Both the position numbers and the translations under genes were made by a program. From Peptostreptococcus equinus (GTDB taxonomy: Bacteria > Bacillota > Clostridia > Peptostreptococcales > Peptostreptococcaceae), in the NCBI RefSeq assembly GCF_027125355.1, contig NZ_CP114052.1:1798001-1862000 (forward strand): DNA of 64,000 bases, given 5' to 3'. The notes below the pieces were generated by a model. The model was not told the DNA's origin. It ran no database searches and worked only from the letters and a program-made list of their open reading frames with translations. Each line of letters opens with the position of its first letter. Positions within the stretch are counted from its first letter, which is position 1. Below are positions 9,429 through 19,088 of this stretch, piece after piece.

Positions 9429-10403
9429 TTATTTTTTTATGAAATATAATGTACTTTCTTTGTCAAGCATGATAAGTTTATTATTTTCCACTAAGTGTAA
9501 TACATGAGCCATAGTTTCTCCAGATGAGAAAAATTTTTGAGCAGGAGGAAACTCTTCCCATGAATTTGCTCTAATTCTCCATGTAATCTTAGATGCTATT
9601 TCTCTAATAGTATATTCTCTATTTTTTTCTAGAGATTCCAAAATTTCACTTAGTCTTTCTTGATGATGTTCTAATATTTCGTCTATTCTCTCTTTATGAT
9701 TTTGAACTCTTTGCCTATGAGTAGATAAACAATAATCTACTTTTAATTCTCTTAATTTCTTTAATGTATCGAAATATTCACCCAACATATCTCCAAAATC
9801 GAATCCCCAAAAAGTTATATTTGGTGTGATAATATCTAGAATTGTATCTGCACAAAATAATATCTTATGTTCTTTTTCATACAATCCAATATGACCTGGT
9901 GTATGCCCAGGCATAAGCAACACTTCAAAATCATATTCTGCTATTTTAAAGCTTTGTCCGTGTTCTAAATATACAAACTCTATCTCATGATCTAATCTAT
10001 ATAAATAACCTGGATTATCTGTTAGTCTAACTTCTTCTTTTTTTATACCATACTTTGCTAGCCAATCTGCCATTCTTGACCAATATTTTCCATTTGCAGC
10101 TTCATTTATCAGCTTTCCATCAATCCTACTAGCATATACAGTTGATCCAGCATCATAAAACATAGAAGCAAGCCCACTATGGTCAGAATGTAAATGCGTG
10201 ACAAATAAATCTGTATCTTCTATTTTTATATTTAATTCTTCTAATCCTTTTAACATAGCTATTTTTGTCTCAGGCATGTTAAATCCTGTATCAAGTACCA
10301 AAGACCTTTCTTTTCCCTTTATCACATATATGTTTATAGACTTTAAAGGACTATTAGGCAGCACTGCTTGAAAACTATAAATATTATCACAAATTTTTTC
10401 CAT
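9429..10403 (-). CDS. MBL-fold metallo-hydrolase
   Basis: The 324-residue protein has the metallo-beta-lactamase motif THLHSDHSG (His70, His72, Asp74, His75), a later MPGHTPGHIGLY (third-site His) and CADTILD (bridging Asp). The C-terminal 80 residues look like the winged-helix tail of LACTB2-like hydrolases. It likely hydrolyses a thioester or other small ester. It lies 26 nt downstream of a CoA transferase gene in the same direction, so a thioester substrate in the same acyl-CoA pathway is a reasonable inference. Confidence 0.88.
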   Translation of the reverse strand: MEKICDNIYSFQAVLPNSPLKSINIYVIKGKERSLVLDTGFNMPETKIAMLKGLEELNIKIEDTDLFVTHLHSDHSGLASMFYDAGSTVYASRIDGKLINEAANGKYWSRMADWLAKYGIKKEEVRLTDNPGYLYRLDHEIEFVYLEHGQSFKIAEYDFEVLLMPGHTPGHIGLYEKEHKILFCADTILDIITPNITFWGFDFGDMLGEYFDTLKKLRELKVDYCLSTHRQRVQNHKERIDEILEHHQERLSEILESLEKNREYTIREIASKITWRIRANSWEEFPPAQKFFSSGETMAHVLHLVENNKLIMLDKESTLYFIKK

Positions 10404-10428
10404 ACGACCTCCATTATAAAACTATTTT

Positions 10429-11973
10429 CTAAAGACCCATTTTTTCTTCTTTAAATATTCTAATATCCATTTCTTTTATATTATCCGAAATAATTGGCAT
10501 AAATTCCATATTTGCTAATATATCTTTTTGTATATCAATACCAGGTGCCACTTCAGTTAATATGAGTCCCTCTTTATCCAACTTAAACACGCATCTTTCA
10601 GTAACAAATATTACATTTTGATCAAGCTCAAAACTCTGTTCTGCACTAAAAGTTATTTCCTCAATAATTTTTATGAATTTCTTTTTTTGTCCTTCATTTA
10701 TAATTACTAATTTACCATCTTGAACTTTAGTTTTAAGTCCTCCAGCTGTCATAGTTCCGCAGAATACTATATCCTTTGTTGATTGCGTAATATCTATAAA
10801 ACCACCACATCCACCTATCCTGTCTCCAAATCTACTGACATTAATATTACCTTTTGAATCAATCTCCGCAAATCCCAAAAATGTTCTGTCTAATCCTCCG
10901 CTATTGTAAAAATCAAACTGTGAAGCCATAGCCAACTGAGCCCATGCATTCACAGCAGACCCAAAGTTTGATCTTCCCAATGGAATACCACCTATTAGAC
11001 CACTTTCTACAGTCAGTACCAAATTTTCTAAACCCTCTTCAGCAGCTATTGATGCAACACCCTCAGGTATACCAATCCCTAGATTAACAACACAATTATC
11101 AACTAACTCCAAGGCTGCTCTTCTCGCAATAATTTTTCTCTCATCTAATTCCAACCTTGGAAATCCATAGGCATCTGATTTGTATTTTCCAGAAATTACA
11201 GGATCATAAAATGTACCTGGTGTCTGTCTATGAAATTCCTCAGGATTTTCAGATACCACTACTGCATCCACAAATACACCTGGAATAATCACATTTTGTC
11301 TATCTATTGATTTTGATGAAATAATATTCTTAACCTGTACTATTACTTTTCCACCACTAGCCTTGACAGCCATAGCTACATCTAGAGAATCGATAATAGA
11401 TGACTCTTCTTCCATGGTGATATTACCAAATTCATCAGAACTAGTCCCCCTAATGATTCCTATATCATAATCCGGTACTTTGTATTTTAAATATTCTTTT
11501 CCATCAATATGAATCAGCTCCACCAAGTCTTCCTTAGCAGCAGCATTGACTTTTCCTCCTTTATATCTAGGATCACAGTACGTATTTAAACCAATTCTAG
11601 AAATTTCAAATTTCTTGCCACCCGCAGCACTTCTATGTAAATGTGCAATTACCCCCTGTGGGAAATTATAGGCTTCTACTTCATTTTTTAAAGTCATTTC
11701 AATCATAGGTCTATTATTAGCAAAATGAGCTGTAACATATCTTTTTATAAGACCTGGCATACTCATCTCACATACACCCTGATTATTGTTATTACCTATA
11801 CCTGCCCCTTGATAAAGAGTAATGTTTTTAGGCCTACCTTCATTTTTAAATCTATTTCCTAAAGCAACTATCAGCTCCCTAGCAGATGTTGCAAGCATAA
11901 AACCTGATAAAGCTACTGTATCTCCATCTTTTATTAAATCAAGTGCTTGATTTATATTTTTAACTTTTGACAT
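10429..11973 (-). CDS. Acyl-CoA:carboxylate CoA-transferase (propionate/acetate CoA-transferase type)
   Basis: A single chain of about 514 residues holds both alpha and beta halves of a family I CoA transferase. The N-terminal half starts at INQALDLIKDGDTVALSGF; the C-terminal half carries NLGIGIPEGVAS and the catalytic glutamate in TVESGLIGG (Glu323 from the start used). These enzymes move CoA between short-chain acids such as propionate, acetate, lactate or butyrate in fermenting clostridia. I use ATG at 11973, 6 nt after GGAGG, rather than the GTG two codons earlier. It is probably co-transcribed with the MBL hydrolase downstream. Upstream lies a long non-coding stretch with a terminator (12051-12084). 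The precise acid is unknown. Confidence 0.9.
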   Translation of the reverse strand: MSKVKNINQALDLIKDGDTVALSGFMLATSARELIVALGNRFKNEGRPKNITLYQGAGIGNNNNQGVCEMSMPGLIKRYVTAHFANNRPMIEMTLKNEVEAYNFPQGVIAHLHRSAAGGKKFEISRIGLNTYCDPRYKGGKVNAAAKEDLVELIHIDGKEYLKYKVPDYDIGIIRGTSSDEFGNITMEEESSIIDSLDVAMAVKASGGKVIVQVKNIISSKSIDRQNVIIPGVFVDAVVVSENPEEFHRQTPGTFYDPVISGKYKSDAYGFPRLELDERKIIARRAALELVDNCVVNLGIGIPEGVASIAAEEGLENLVLTVESGLIGGIPLGRSNFGSAVNAWAQLAMASQFDFYNSGGLDRTFLGFAEIDSKGNINVSRFGDRIGGCGGFIDITQSTKDIVFCGTMTAGGLKTKVQDGKLVIINEGQKKKFIKIIEEITFSAEQSFELDQNVIFVTERCVFKLDKEGLILTEVAPGIDIQKDILANMEFMPIISDNIKEMDIRIFKEEKMGL

Positions 11974-12050
11974 ATTCACCCTCCAACAAATCGTTTTCCT
12001 TTAATATATATTTTAACATAACAATATTTATAAAAGTATAAAAATATAAC

Positions 12051-12084
12051 AAAAAAGGACCAGTATCGGTCCTAGTCCTTTTTT
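12051..12084 (-). terminator. Rho-independent terminator in the gap upstream of the CoA transferase
   Basis: AAAAAAGGAC (12051-12060) pairs with GTCCTTTTTT (12075-12084). An alternative inner pairing, GGACC/GGTCC, is possible, so mutually exclusive structures could form. Confidence 0.8.
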
Positions 12085-12420
12085 GTTTGTGGATGTTAAA
12101 CGTTATTAAAAGTTTTTATAAATATTAATTACTCTGTAAAATTGTCTTCCGCTCATTTACAATTTTACATATTACGTATCCATTCTATTATGATGTTTGC
12201 ATGTTGTTCTATTATTCCTCTAATTTTTTATAATTTTTTGTTGTTGTTTATTTTATTATTTCGTTATCTTAATTTAATCACATCTTAAATATAAATAATT
12301 TTTTGCTATTTTTTTTGAGAAATACGTAATAAAACTCATCATAGTAGAATTTTCTCGTTTTTTAGTAGTTATTTAACCAATTAATCCTCCCTAGACTAAT
12401 TTGGCCACATCCCCCCTTCA
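12051..12420 (-). ncRNA. Candidate small RNA or long leader upstream of the CoA transferase
   Basis: The 765-nt gap between the CoA transferase and the hemerythrin operon has no convincing reading frame. On the minus strand it holds a G6 tract and a GGGAGG (about 12384-12420), an 11-bp perfect hairpin (TGTAAAATTGT at 12135-12145 with ACAATTTTACA at 12159-12169), and then a rho-independent terminator (12051-12084). The hemerythrin operon already has its own terminator at 12690-12732, so this one must end some other transcript. The extent of the transcript is a guess. Confidence 0.35.
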
Positions 12421-12689
12421 ATATTAATGCACTATTATAATAGCAAGTTATATGCCAAATTTCAAGCTATTTTTTCATTTTTTACAAGTTCAAAATTAAA
12501 TAAAGTATTATTAATATATAAAACAATTTTTAAAGTTAGAATAATGTTTTCCTATTATTTTAAATTTTCTCGCCTTTTTTTCATAATAAGATACAAAATC
12601 ATTTTTTTAGAGACTTAATTAATTTTAATTTATTTTTATTTTATCTAAACTCTTTCATTTTTTAAAGTTATTTTTCTCAATATGATAAT

Positions 12690-12732
12690 AAAAATCTCAT
12701 TTCGATAACATGCATATCAAAATGAGATTTTT
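12690..12732 (-). terminator. Terminator of the hemerythrin operon
   Basis: AAAAATCTCATTT (12690-12702) and AAATGAGATTTTT (12720-12732) form a stem, extended inward by GATA/TATC, directly after the hemerythrin stop codon. Confidence 0.92.
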
Positions 12733-12738
12733 AGCTTT

Positions 12739-13284
12739 CTAATTCAAACTTAACTCTTCTAACCACTTTTCATACCTATTTTTATTAGATATATAATCTT
12801 TTTCAAACTGCTCAGTAGATCTATCTACTTGCTGTTTAAGTTCATCACTTAATTCTCTCTCTGCAAAAGTATATACTACTTTATTCTCTTTTTCAATATG
12901 TCTAGTCAAAAGGTCTCCATAGCCTATTATATTTGTAATAATATCTAGCTTACAATCATTGTCCTTATTTTCTTCATATCTATCAAGTGCAGCCTCTAAG
13001 TTTTTCATAAACAATCTACCCAAATCATGCTCTATTAACATACCATGATTGATTAATTTTTCTGCTACTGGAGAAAGATTATCTACCATCAATTTAAATA
13101 AAATTTCTTCCTCTTTGCCATGATGATGTTTATCTCCATAATTTCTTACAAAATCTATATACTTTCTAAATAATTCTATATCTACTTCTTTGCCATCAAG
13201 TATTTCTCTACAAGATTTCCTAGATAAGTCTATAAACTTCAGAATATTATCATGCTCTTTTACTAATATATCTATTCCGTACAT
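12739..13284 (-). CDS. Hemerythrin-domain protein
   Basis: A 181-residue soluble helical protein with hemerythrin-type di-iron ligands: KEHDNI (His11), HHHGKEEE (His53-55, Glu58/59), NHGMLIEHD, and HIEKEN near residue 135. Such proteins bind O2, NO or act in iron/redox handling in anaerobes. It is last in a three-gene operon, sharing TAATG with the stop of the 201-residue gene upstream, so translation is coupled. Binding oxygen, nitric oxide or peroxide is possible; the sequence does not decide. Confidence 0.88.
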   Translation of the reverse strand: MYGIDILVKEHDNILKFIDLSRKSCREILDGKEVDIELFRKYIDFVRNYGDKHHHGKEEEILFKLMVDNLSPVAEKLINHGMLIEHDLGRLFMKNLEAALDRYEENKDNDCKLDIITNIIGYGDLLTRHIEKENKVVYTFAERELSDELKQQVDRSTEQFEKDYISNKNRYEKWLEELSLN

Positions 13285-13889
13285 TATTTTCTCCTCAATT
13301 CAAATTCATTATTTTCATACACAGAATATGAAATCCCAGTATTCTCAAATAAACCTTCAATTACAGCTGATCTAATCTGATAAAAATCTTGACTACTTCT
13401 GCCCATAGCATTCCAAAAATCAGAGTGAATATCTATTCTATCTCTCCACTTTATATGATTTTCATCATTTTCGTATTTTTCCTCAACCCTGTCACACGGC
13501 ATACCATTGAGCATTTTACCAAATATGGCTGCATAAGAATCTTCCAATGATATCTCCTTGTCGAGACTATTGTTTCTACCATATTGTCTTGCTAAGTCCT
13601 TTATTTCTTCTAATGTAAATATATTTTCTTTTTCTGCAATATCGACTATACAAGCTAGTCTTTTCTCTACTATAGCTATCATTGATTGAAGTGACCCATG
13701 AATATTTGCCTGATCTACTATATCTTCTAACTGTCCCTGAGGTAAACTCTCTACTTTTTCGTCTATCAAAGCCTTAAAATCTTTGTACGTTTTTTTATTT
13801 GCTTCATCTATAATATAATCACATAGACCTTCTTGAAATTTAATCTTTCCAAACATTATATGGTGAATTGGTCCTAAAAATAAACTCAT
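13284..13889 (-). CDS. Conserved protein of unknown function between DUF1858 and hemerythrin genes
   Basis: I do not recognise a named family. The 201-residue protein starts with a GPIHHIMFGKIKFQE segment that contains a His pair. It is acidic and helical throughout, with a single CDR motif near residue 143 and WRDRIDIHSDFW near 155-166. There is no signal peptide or membrane segment. It is the middle gene of the operon: the DUF1858 gene lies 24 nt upstream and the hemerythrin gene overlaps its stop by TAATG. Its context suggests a partner in redox, NO or iron chemistry; this is inference. Confidence 0.75.
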   Translation of the reverse strand: MSLFLGPIHHIMFGKIKFQEGLCDYIIDEANKKTYKDFKALIDEKVESLPQGQLEDIVDQANIHGSLQSMIAIVEKRLACIVDIAEKENIFTLEEIKDLARQYGRNNSLDKEISLEDSYAAIFGKMLNGMPCDRVEEKYENDENHIKWRDRIDIHSDFWNAMGRSSQDFYQIRSAVIEGLFENTGISYSVYENNEFELRRK

Positions 13890-13913
13890 TTAACTTACCT
13901 CCTGCTATATCAA

Positions 13914-14096
13914 TTATTTATTTAATTCTTCTAGTACATCATTTACTTTTAAACCATGGACCATACAAGCATCTTCCAATGATTCCATTTGTGATGACGG
14001 GCAGCCCAAACAGTGCATTCCAAATCCTGTTAGTATTTCATAAGCCTTTTCATTTTCCTTCAATATATTTCCTACTATCATATCTTTTGTTATCAT
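13914..14096 (-). CDS. DUF1858 redox-disulfide domain protein
   Basis: A 60-residue protein matching the small DUF1858 domain (TIGR03980 type, often linked to hybrid-cluster proteins). It has MITKDMIVGNIL at the start and the redox motif GMHCLGCPSS, with Cys pair CLGC near residues 29-32. The start is supported by AGGAGG. It is first in the operon with the unknown gene and hemerythrin gene. Confidence 0.88.
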   Translation of the reverse strand: MITKDMIVGNILKENEKAYEILTGFGMHCLGCPSSQMESLEDACMVHGLKVNDVLEELNK

Positions 14097-14289
14097 AATT
14101 TTTCCTCCTAATTTACTCTATATATTATTTGTAGTTTGAATTACTTAACCTGTAAATACATTGTACTTCATCTAATAATATTTTTCGGTTGCATTTACAA
14201 CGGATTTTATATTTTAAAAATATTAATTTAATATAAATTCTCTTATTTGAAGAATTTCTTGGTTTTGACATAGCTTTTTTACTACAAAT

Positions 14290-14338
14290 AAAAAGTAAGT
14301 TGAAATGTATTAGTTACTATTTTTCAACTTACTTTTTT
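14290..14338 (-). terminator. Terminator after glyA
   Basis: AAAAAGTAAGTTGAAA pairs with TTTTCAACTTACTTTTTT around a 15-nt loop. It lies just downstream of glyA. The rest of the 14097-14394 gap shows nothing else clear. Confidence 0.9.
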
Positions 14339-14394
14339 ATTTTTTTATATTCAATTTTATTATTTTGTTTATAATTCTATATTTTAACTTGTTT

Positions 14395-15624
14395 TTAATA
14401 GTTTAACGGGAATTTGTCTGTTAGTTCTACGATGATTTCTTTGGCTTTTTCTATCTCTTTGTGTGTTATTACAAGGTCTATAGCTTGAGCTATTTTCTTC
14501 ATTTCTTCTTCTTTCATTCCTCTTGTTGTGATTGCCGGTGTTCCTAGTCTTATACCACTAGTTTCTATAAAGCTTGCTTTGTCAAATGGTATTGAATTTT
14601 TGTTTACAGTGATATATGCTTCATCTAGTATTGTTTCTGCTTCTCTACCGCTTACTCCTTTAGATACTAGATTTACTAGAATTAAGTGATTATCTGTTCC
14701 TCCAGATACCAAATCAAAGCCTCTACTTACTAATTCTTCTGCTAAAATCTTGGCATTTTTTACTACTTGTTCTTGGTATGATTTAAATTCTGGTTCCATA
14801 GCTTCCTTGAAACATACTGCCTTTGCAGCAATAATATGTTCAAGAGGTCCCCCCTGTAAACCTGGGAATATTGCCTTATCTATTTTCTTGGCAAACTCTT
14901 TCTTACATAAAATCAAACCTCCTCTAGGACCTCTAAGTGTTTTGTGAGTAGTAGAAGTTACGAAATCTGCATATGGTACTGGATTTTCATGTAGACCAGC
15001 TGCCACTAGACCTGCTATATGAGCCATATCTACCATGAAGTATGCATCCACTTCCTTTGCTATTTCAGAAATTCTCTTAAAATCTATTTTTCTAGCATAT
15101 GCACTAGCACCTGCTACTATTAGCTTTGGCTTTTCCTCAATTGCTAATTCTCTTAGTCTATCATAGTCAATTCTTTCAGTATCTTTATCTAGACCATAAG
15201 ATATAAAATTATAATTTATACCTGAAATATTAACTGGTGAACCGTGTGTTAAGTGTCCACCCTGAGATAAATCCATACCTAGTACTTTGTCCCCATAATT
15301 CAATACAGCTAGGTACACTGCTTGATTTGCCTGTGAACCTGAATGAGGCTGTACATTTGCGTGGTCAGCACCGAAAATCTTCTTTATCCTGTCTATTGCA
15401 AGATTCTCCATCTCATCCACATGCACACAACCGCCATAATATCTATGCCCAGGATATCCTTCTGCATATTTATTGGAAAAATATGAGCCCATAGTTTCCA
15501 TAACTGCAGGAGAAATAATATTTTCTGAAGCAATTAGCTCAATATTTCTTTGCTGTCTGTCGTACTCTTTCATTAGAGCGTTGTAAGTTTCACTATCTGT
15601 TTTCTTTAAATGTTCAAACTGCAT
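14395..15624 (-). CDS. glyA: Serine hydroxymethyltransferase
   Basis: It interconverts serine and glycine while loading one-carbon units on tetrahydrofolate. At 409 residues it has normal length, with [10 protein letters not shown] at the start, the [14 protein letters not shown] segment, and the PLP lysine in [14 protein letters not shown]. The AGGAGGTT Shine-Dalgarno fits the ATG at 15624. It is monocistronic and flanked by terminators. No glycine riboswitch is visible in the 176-nt gap upstream. Confidence 0.98.
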   Translation of the reverse strand: MQFEHLKKTDSETYNALMKEYDRQQRNIELIASENIISPAVMETMGSYFSNKYAEGYPGHRYYGGCVHVDEMENLAIDRIKKIFGADHANVQPHSGSQANQAVYLAVLNYGDKVLGMDLSQGGHLTHGSPVNISGINYNFISYGLDKDTERIDYDRLRELAIEEKPKLIVAGASAYARKIDFKRISEIAKEVDAYFMVDMAHIAGLVAAGLHENPVPYADFVTSTTHKTLRGPRGGLILCKKEFAKKIDKAIFPGLQGGPLEHIIAAKAVCFKEAMEPEFKSYQEQVVKNAKILAEELVSRGFDLVSGGTDNHLILVNLVSKGVSGREAETILDEAYITVNKNSIPFDKASFIETSGIRLGTPAITTRGMKEEEMKKIAQAIDLVITHKEIEKAKEIIVELTDKFPLNY

Positions 15625-15746
15625 AAGAACCTCCTTTAAAATTCATTTTATATTAATTACAGATTTTTAATAATATACCCAGAAAATAAAAAAATACGTA
15701 TATTTTTTTATTTTTTTTATATAATTTTCGTAATCTATTAATTCAT

Positions 15747-15788
15747 AAAAATACTCCTACTTAACTAAATTTAAATAGGAGTATTTTT
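15747..15788 (-). terminator. Terminator after the flavoprotein gene
   Basis: AAAAATACTCCTA (15747-15759) pairs with TAGGAGTATTTTT (15776-15788), just past the stop of the flavoprotein gene at 15801. Confidence 0.9.
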
Positions 15789-15800
15789 ATAATTTTTTTA

Positions 15801-17162
15801 TTATTCTGCTAACAAATCATTCAAAGATTCACTCATTGTAGGATGTGTGTATATAGAATTAGCTAATACCCTATAATCAGTTTTCAAATCCATAGCTAGT
15901 TTTACAAGATTTATAAGCTCTTCAGATTGAGTACTAAATAAATGCGCACCCAAGATATTATTCGTATCTTTGTCCACAATTATCTTTTGCATACCTATTG
16001 CTTGGTCAAGAATGTGAGCCTTTGGTATTTCCTTTGCATTCAATTTGAATACTTTTATATTATAGCCCTTACTCTTTGCTTGTTCTTCACTCATTCCTAC
16101 TCTTGATAATGGAGGATCTATAAATACTGTATAAGGTATATTCCCTCTATTTTCACTTGTCCTATCTCCACCTTCTAATGTAGATTTGATAATTCTAAAA
16201 TCATCTAAAGATATATAAGTAAATTGCATTCCACCTCTTACATCACCCATAGCCCAAATATTATCAATATTGGTATTTAGATGAGTATCAACTTGTATTC
16301 CACCTCTGTCAGTTTTTTTAATTCCTGCATTTTCAATTTCTAGGCTATCAATGTTCGGTACTCTACCAGTTGCCAACAATACTGCATCGGCATTTATTTC
16401 TTCAATTTTGCCATCTACTTCATATACTATTGTAGCATCATTTGCATTTTCTTTAATGCTTTTAGTCTTAGCACTTTTTATAATTCTTATTCCCTTTTCA
16501 TTGAAAGTATCTTCCACTGATTGAGCTATTTCTCTATCTTCTCTATGTATAAATTCATCTTCTACTTGGATAACAGTTACATTTGAACCGAAATTATTAT
16601 AATATGATGCAAATTCAAGTCCAATATATCCACCACCAATTATTACAAATTCTTTTGGTAACTCTTTCAACTGCATCATTGTATCACTTGTGTATACAAA
16701 TTTATTTTCTCCAACCCCTTCTATATTTGGAATTACAGTCTTTGCACCAGTATTTATAAATATCCTTTCAGCGAATATTTCTTCAATATTCCCATCCTTA
16801 GACTCTATTCTTAATGTATTTTTATCCTTAAATGAAGCTTTTCCATCTATTATATCTACTCCACTATCCTTTACTTTGTTGTAGTTTTTATTTCTAAGAG
16901 CAGATATAAATTCATTCTTATTATTTATGACTTCTTCATATCTTTTAGACTTTTGAGCAAAATCATCTTCTATTTTGTTTGATAAACGTGCATTATATTC
17001 CAAATACTTTGAAGGGATACATGCCACATTTATGCAAGTACCTCCATACATATTGCTACTTTTTTCTATTAAAGCTGTCTTTTCTCCCTTTTTACTTAAA
17101 TATGAAGCTAAAGTCTTTCCAGCCTTACCAAAACCAATAATTACATTTTTGTACTCTCTCAT
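15801..17162 (-). CDS. FAD-dependent disulfide oxidoreductase, MerA/RclA-like
   Basis: A 453-residue class I flavoprotein disulfide reductase. It has an N-terminal FAD Rossmann motif (GFGKAGKTLASYL), the redox pair in GGTCINVACIPSK (Cys43, Cys48), the NAD(P) motif IGGGYIGLEFAS, the FAD motif WAMGDVRGG and the C-terminal YTHPTMSE with the active-site His440-Glu445 pair. No mercury-binding terminal cysteines are present, so it is not mercuric reductase. RclA / hypothiocyanous acid reductase-type enzymes of Firmicutes are the nearest functional idea; lipoamide dehydrogenase is less likely because no 2-oxoacid complex genes are nearby. Confidence 0.88.
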   Translation of the reverse strand: MREYKNVIIGFGKAGKTLASYLSKKGEKTALIEKSSNMYGGTCINVACIPSKYLEYNARLSNKIEDDFAQKSKRYEEVINNKNEFISALRNKNYNKVKDSGVDIIDGKASFKDKNTLRIESKDGNIEEIFAERIFINTGAKTVIPNIEGVGENKFVYTSDTMMQLKELPKEFVIIGGGYIGLEFASYYNNFGSNVTVIQVEDEFIHREDREIAQSVEDTFNEKGIRIIKSAKTKSIKENANDATIVYEVDGKIEEINADAVLLATGRVPNIDSLEIENAGIKKTDRGGIQVDTHLNTNIDNIWAMGDVRGGMQFTYISLDDFRIIKSTLEGGDRTSENRGNIPYTVFIDPPLSRVGMSEEQAKSKGYNIKVFKLNAKEIPKAHILDQAIGMQKIIVDKDTNNILGAHLFSTQSEELINLVKLAMDLKTDYRVLANSIYTHPTMSESLNDLLAE

Positions 17163-17801
17163 ACTGTCTCACTCCTTATTCCTTTTTATAGTGCGTAAAT
17201 ACCCTATAATTTATCAAATAAACTTTTGTGATTTTACATATATTCTTTACCTATAATTTTCATGATTATATTTTATATTTCAATTTTTATATTTTTTTCA
17301 TTTTCTGCTAATGTATCTTATTTTTTTATTACTTCTTTATTATTTTCAATATAACTAATTAGTCTATCAACTATAAAAGTTCCTATATACAAAAAAAAAT
17401 GAAAGTGATAGTTGGAATTTTATCTATGCTTTCTATATTAAAGCAATATGATTATATGTATTCTATACTAAATATTTTCAGTATTTCTTAAATATTTTTA
17501 TCAATTTCATATCATAAGTTTTATAAGTTTATCCGCAATATTTTTCTTCTTCTTCATAACAAAAATTATCCTATAGGAATTAAGGGCAAAAATTTGAAAT
17601 TAACTGGTGTAATTTCATAAAAAACCATTAAAAATATAGAATATAAAGTAATTCACTCAACTTTAACCTATATTACAGACTGTTATCCTCACTACAATTA
17701 CGTAAACTCGTACTATTCAATAGTACAAAATAGAAGCCAAATTTTAAAAATACTTATAGACGTAATAAGTAATAGCACTGCTATTCTAAGTGCTAAAAAG
17801 G
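17163..17801 (-). other. Non-coding stretch of about 640 bases
   Basis: Very AT-rich DNA upstream of the flavoprotein gene. I see no reading frame with a ribosome site, no RNA gene and no clear repeat. It borders the degenerate RHS region and could be eroded coding sequence. Confidence 0.5.
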
Positions 17802-17969
17802 TTATTTTTTAGTATTTCTGTAATAAAGTATCCTATCAATAGTAATTAAAATTATAGGACTTATAGCCACACAAGTAAACCAAGTTTTGTTAACTGTTTC
17901 AATCGCCATATATATTATTAAAACCATATATACAAAAAATAAATCTCCACTTTTAAATTTGTGCTTCAT
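17802..17969 (-). CDS. Small membrane protein (55 aa)
   Basis: A short frame beginning at ATG 17969 with GGAGG 8 nt upstream. The 55 residues form two hydrophobic segments (FFVYMVLIIYMAIE and FTCVAISPIILITI) with a charged C-terminal end (RNTKK). It follows another small membrane protein gene in the same direction, at the end of the RHS remnant region. It might be an immunity or toxin-associated membrane protein; the function is unknown. Confidence 0.55.
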   Translation of the reverse strand: MKHKFKSGDLFFVYMVLIIYMAIETVNKTWFTCVAISPIILITIDRILYYRNTKK

Positions 17970-17991
17970 TTTTTATTCCTCCATGCTAAAT

Positions 17992-18312
17992 TTAAAAAAA
18001 TTTATATTTATATATAATATTTTTCCTATACTCAAACAACATGTAGAAATTGTTTTTGCTCATTATAATTACAAACATAAGCATTAACAATATAATAATT
18101 GAATAAGTTAATTTAGATCCATTTTTACTTTTATTAATACAGATAACCAAGTATATGGAAACTAATGCTAATAAAAACATAGTTATATTTTGATATTGCG
18201 GATGAATTTTACTAAAAAAAATTGTTATTATGGATAACATAGACATATGACCACAATATTCGAAGTTTTTTTTATTTTGATTATCATTCTGTTGCTTGAT
18301 AAAACGTTTCAT
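17992..18312 (-). CDS. Small membrane protein next to RHS remnant (106 aa)
   Basis: The 106-residue product has a polar N-terminus (MKRFIKQQNDNQNKK) and about three hydrophobic segments between residues 25 and 92. Its start overlaps the stop of the RHS fragment by ATGA, so it would be translated by coupling to the RHS gene. That position, directly after an RHS C-terminus, is where immunity proteins usually lie. No family was recognised; the immunity role is inferred. Confidence 0.55.
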   Translation of the reverse strand: MKRFIKQQNDNQNKKNFEYCGHMSMLSIITIFFSKIHPQYQNITMFLLALVSIYLVICINKSKNGSKLTYSIIILLMLMFVIIMSKNNFYMLFEYRKNIIYKYKFF

Positions 18313-18920
18313 TTTATTTTCCTCATTACTTTATTTATATATTTTACTTTTATTACTCTGTAAACTCTTAGGATACTGGCTATAAAGTTTTGGCTTAAAT
18401 CATCCTTACTTGTATAAGGTATTATTACCTTTGCTGCCTTATCCTTATATGATTCTTCCTTAGATTCTTCATCCTTTAAAGACTTTGGCTTATCTTCTTG
18501 TCCCTGAGAATCTACTCCGTCAGTAAGAGAGCTGAAAAATCCTCCAATATTTTTTCCAATTGATGTTATTGTTGCAATTATTGGATTTTCCTTATCTCCT
18601 GTCTTATCCTTAAATACAGCATAGGCTGTCTTTTTATTTGACCTAGATGCTGTAAATACCCTATTATCATCTCCATCATATAGGGCAGACATAAGTAGTC
18701 CCTTTTTATCCTTTACAGCAAGTAGCCTATTTTCTGTATCATATACATATGAAGTTACTTCATCACCCTCAGCTTTAGATATCCTATTTCCATTTTTATC
18801 GTAAGTATACTTTGTTTCTTTATCTAAAGTTTTCTGGCTAATTAACCTATCACAGTCATCATAAGTAAAAGTAGTCTCTGTCTTTTTACCATTTACAGTT
18901 TCACCATAGAAGTCTTATTT
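18309..18920 (-). pseudogene. RHS/YD-repeat protein remnant (C-terminal fragment)
   Basis: From 18920 leftwards the minus strand reads YD-repeat sequence: TFTYDDCDRLISQKT, KYTYDKNGNRISK and SYVYDTENRLLAVKD, followed by SALYDGDDNRVFTASR, the usual RHS end-of-core. After it comes a lysine-rich tail of about 100 residues that ends at 18309. Upstream the frame breaks: NKTSM just before 18900 is one nucleotide out of frame with the following repeat, and stops follow (HSRK then TAA). The large N-terminal part of a normal RHS protein (over 1000 residues) is missing. A homologous fragment lies at 22338-22600. Confidence 0.8.
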
Positions 18921-19022
18921 CCTGCTATGTAAGGTTCCATTTGGACCAGATAAAGCCATATGTCTTACTCTTTTATATAAAAATTTTAGAGAGTCTTTAT
19001 AAACGTTATTCAAAAAAGATTC

Positions 19023-19054
19023 GAAAGTCCCTGAAATATAAATCAGGGACTTTC
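19023..19054 (-). terminator. Hairpin terminator after the immunity-like gene
   Basis: GAAAGTCCCTGA and TCAGGGACTTTC form a 12-bp stem. On the minus strand GAATCTTTTTT follows. It lies 35 bases past the stop of the 197-residue gene. Confidence 0.65.
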
Positions 19055-19088
19055 ATTGTTTTATGCATATCTTATATTAAAAGTAATT

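Noticed and set aside
12427..12618. Plus-strand reading frame of 63 codons
   Set aside because: Very AT-rich, Phe/Lys/Ile-biased, no ribosome site, inside a non-coding gap.
15625..15800. Glycine riboswitch before glyA
   Set aside because: None of the conserved blocks is present; only a terminator of the next gene is seen.
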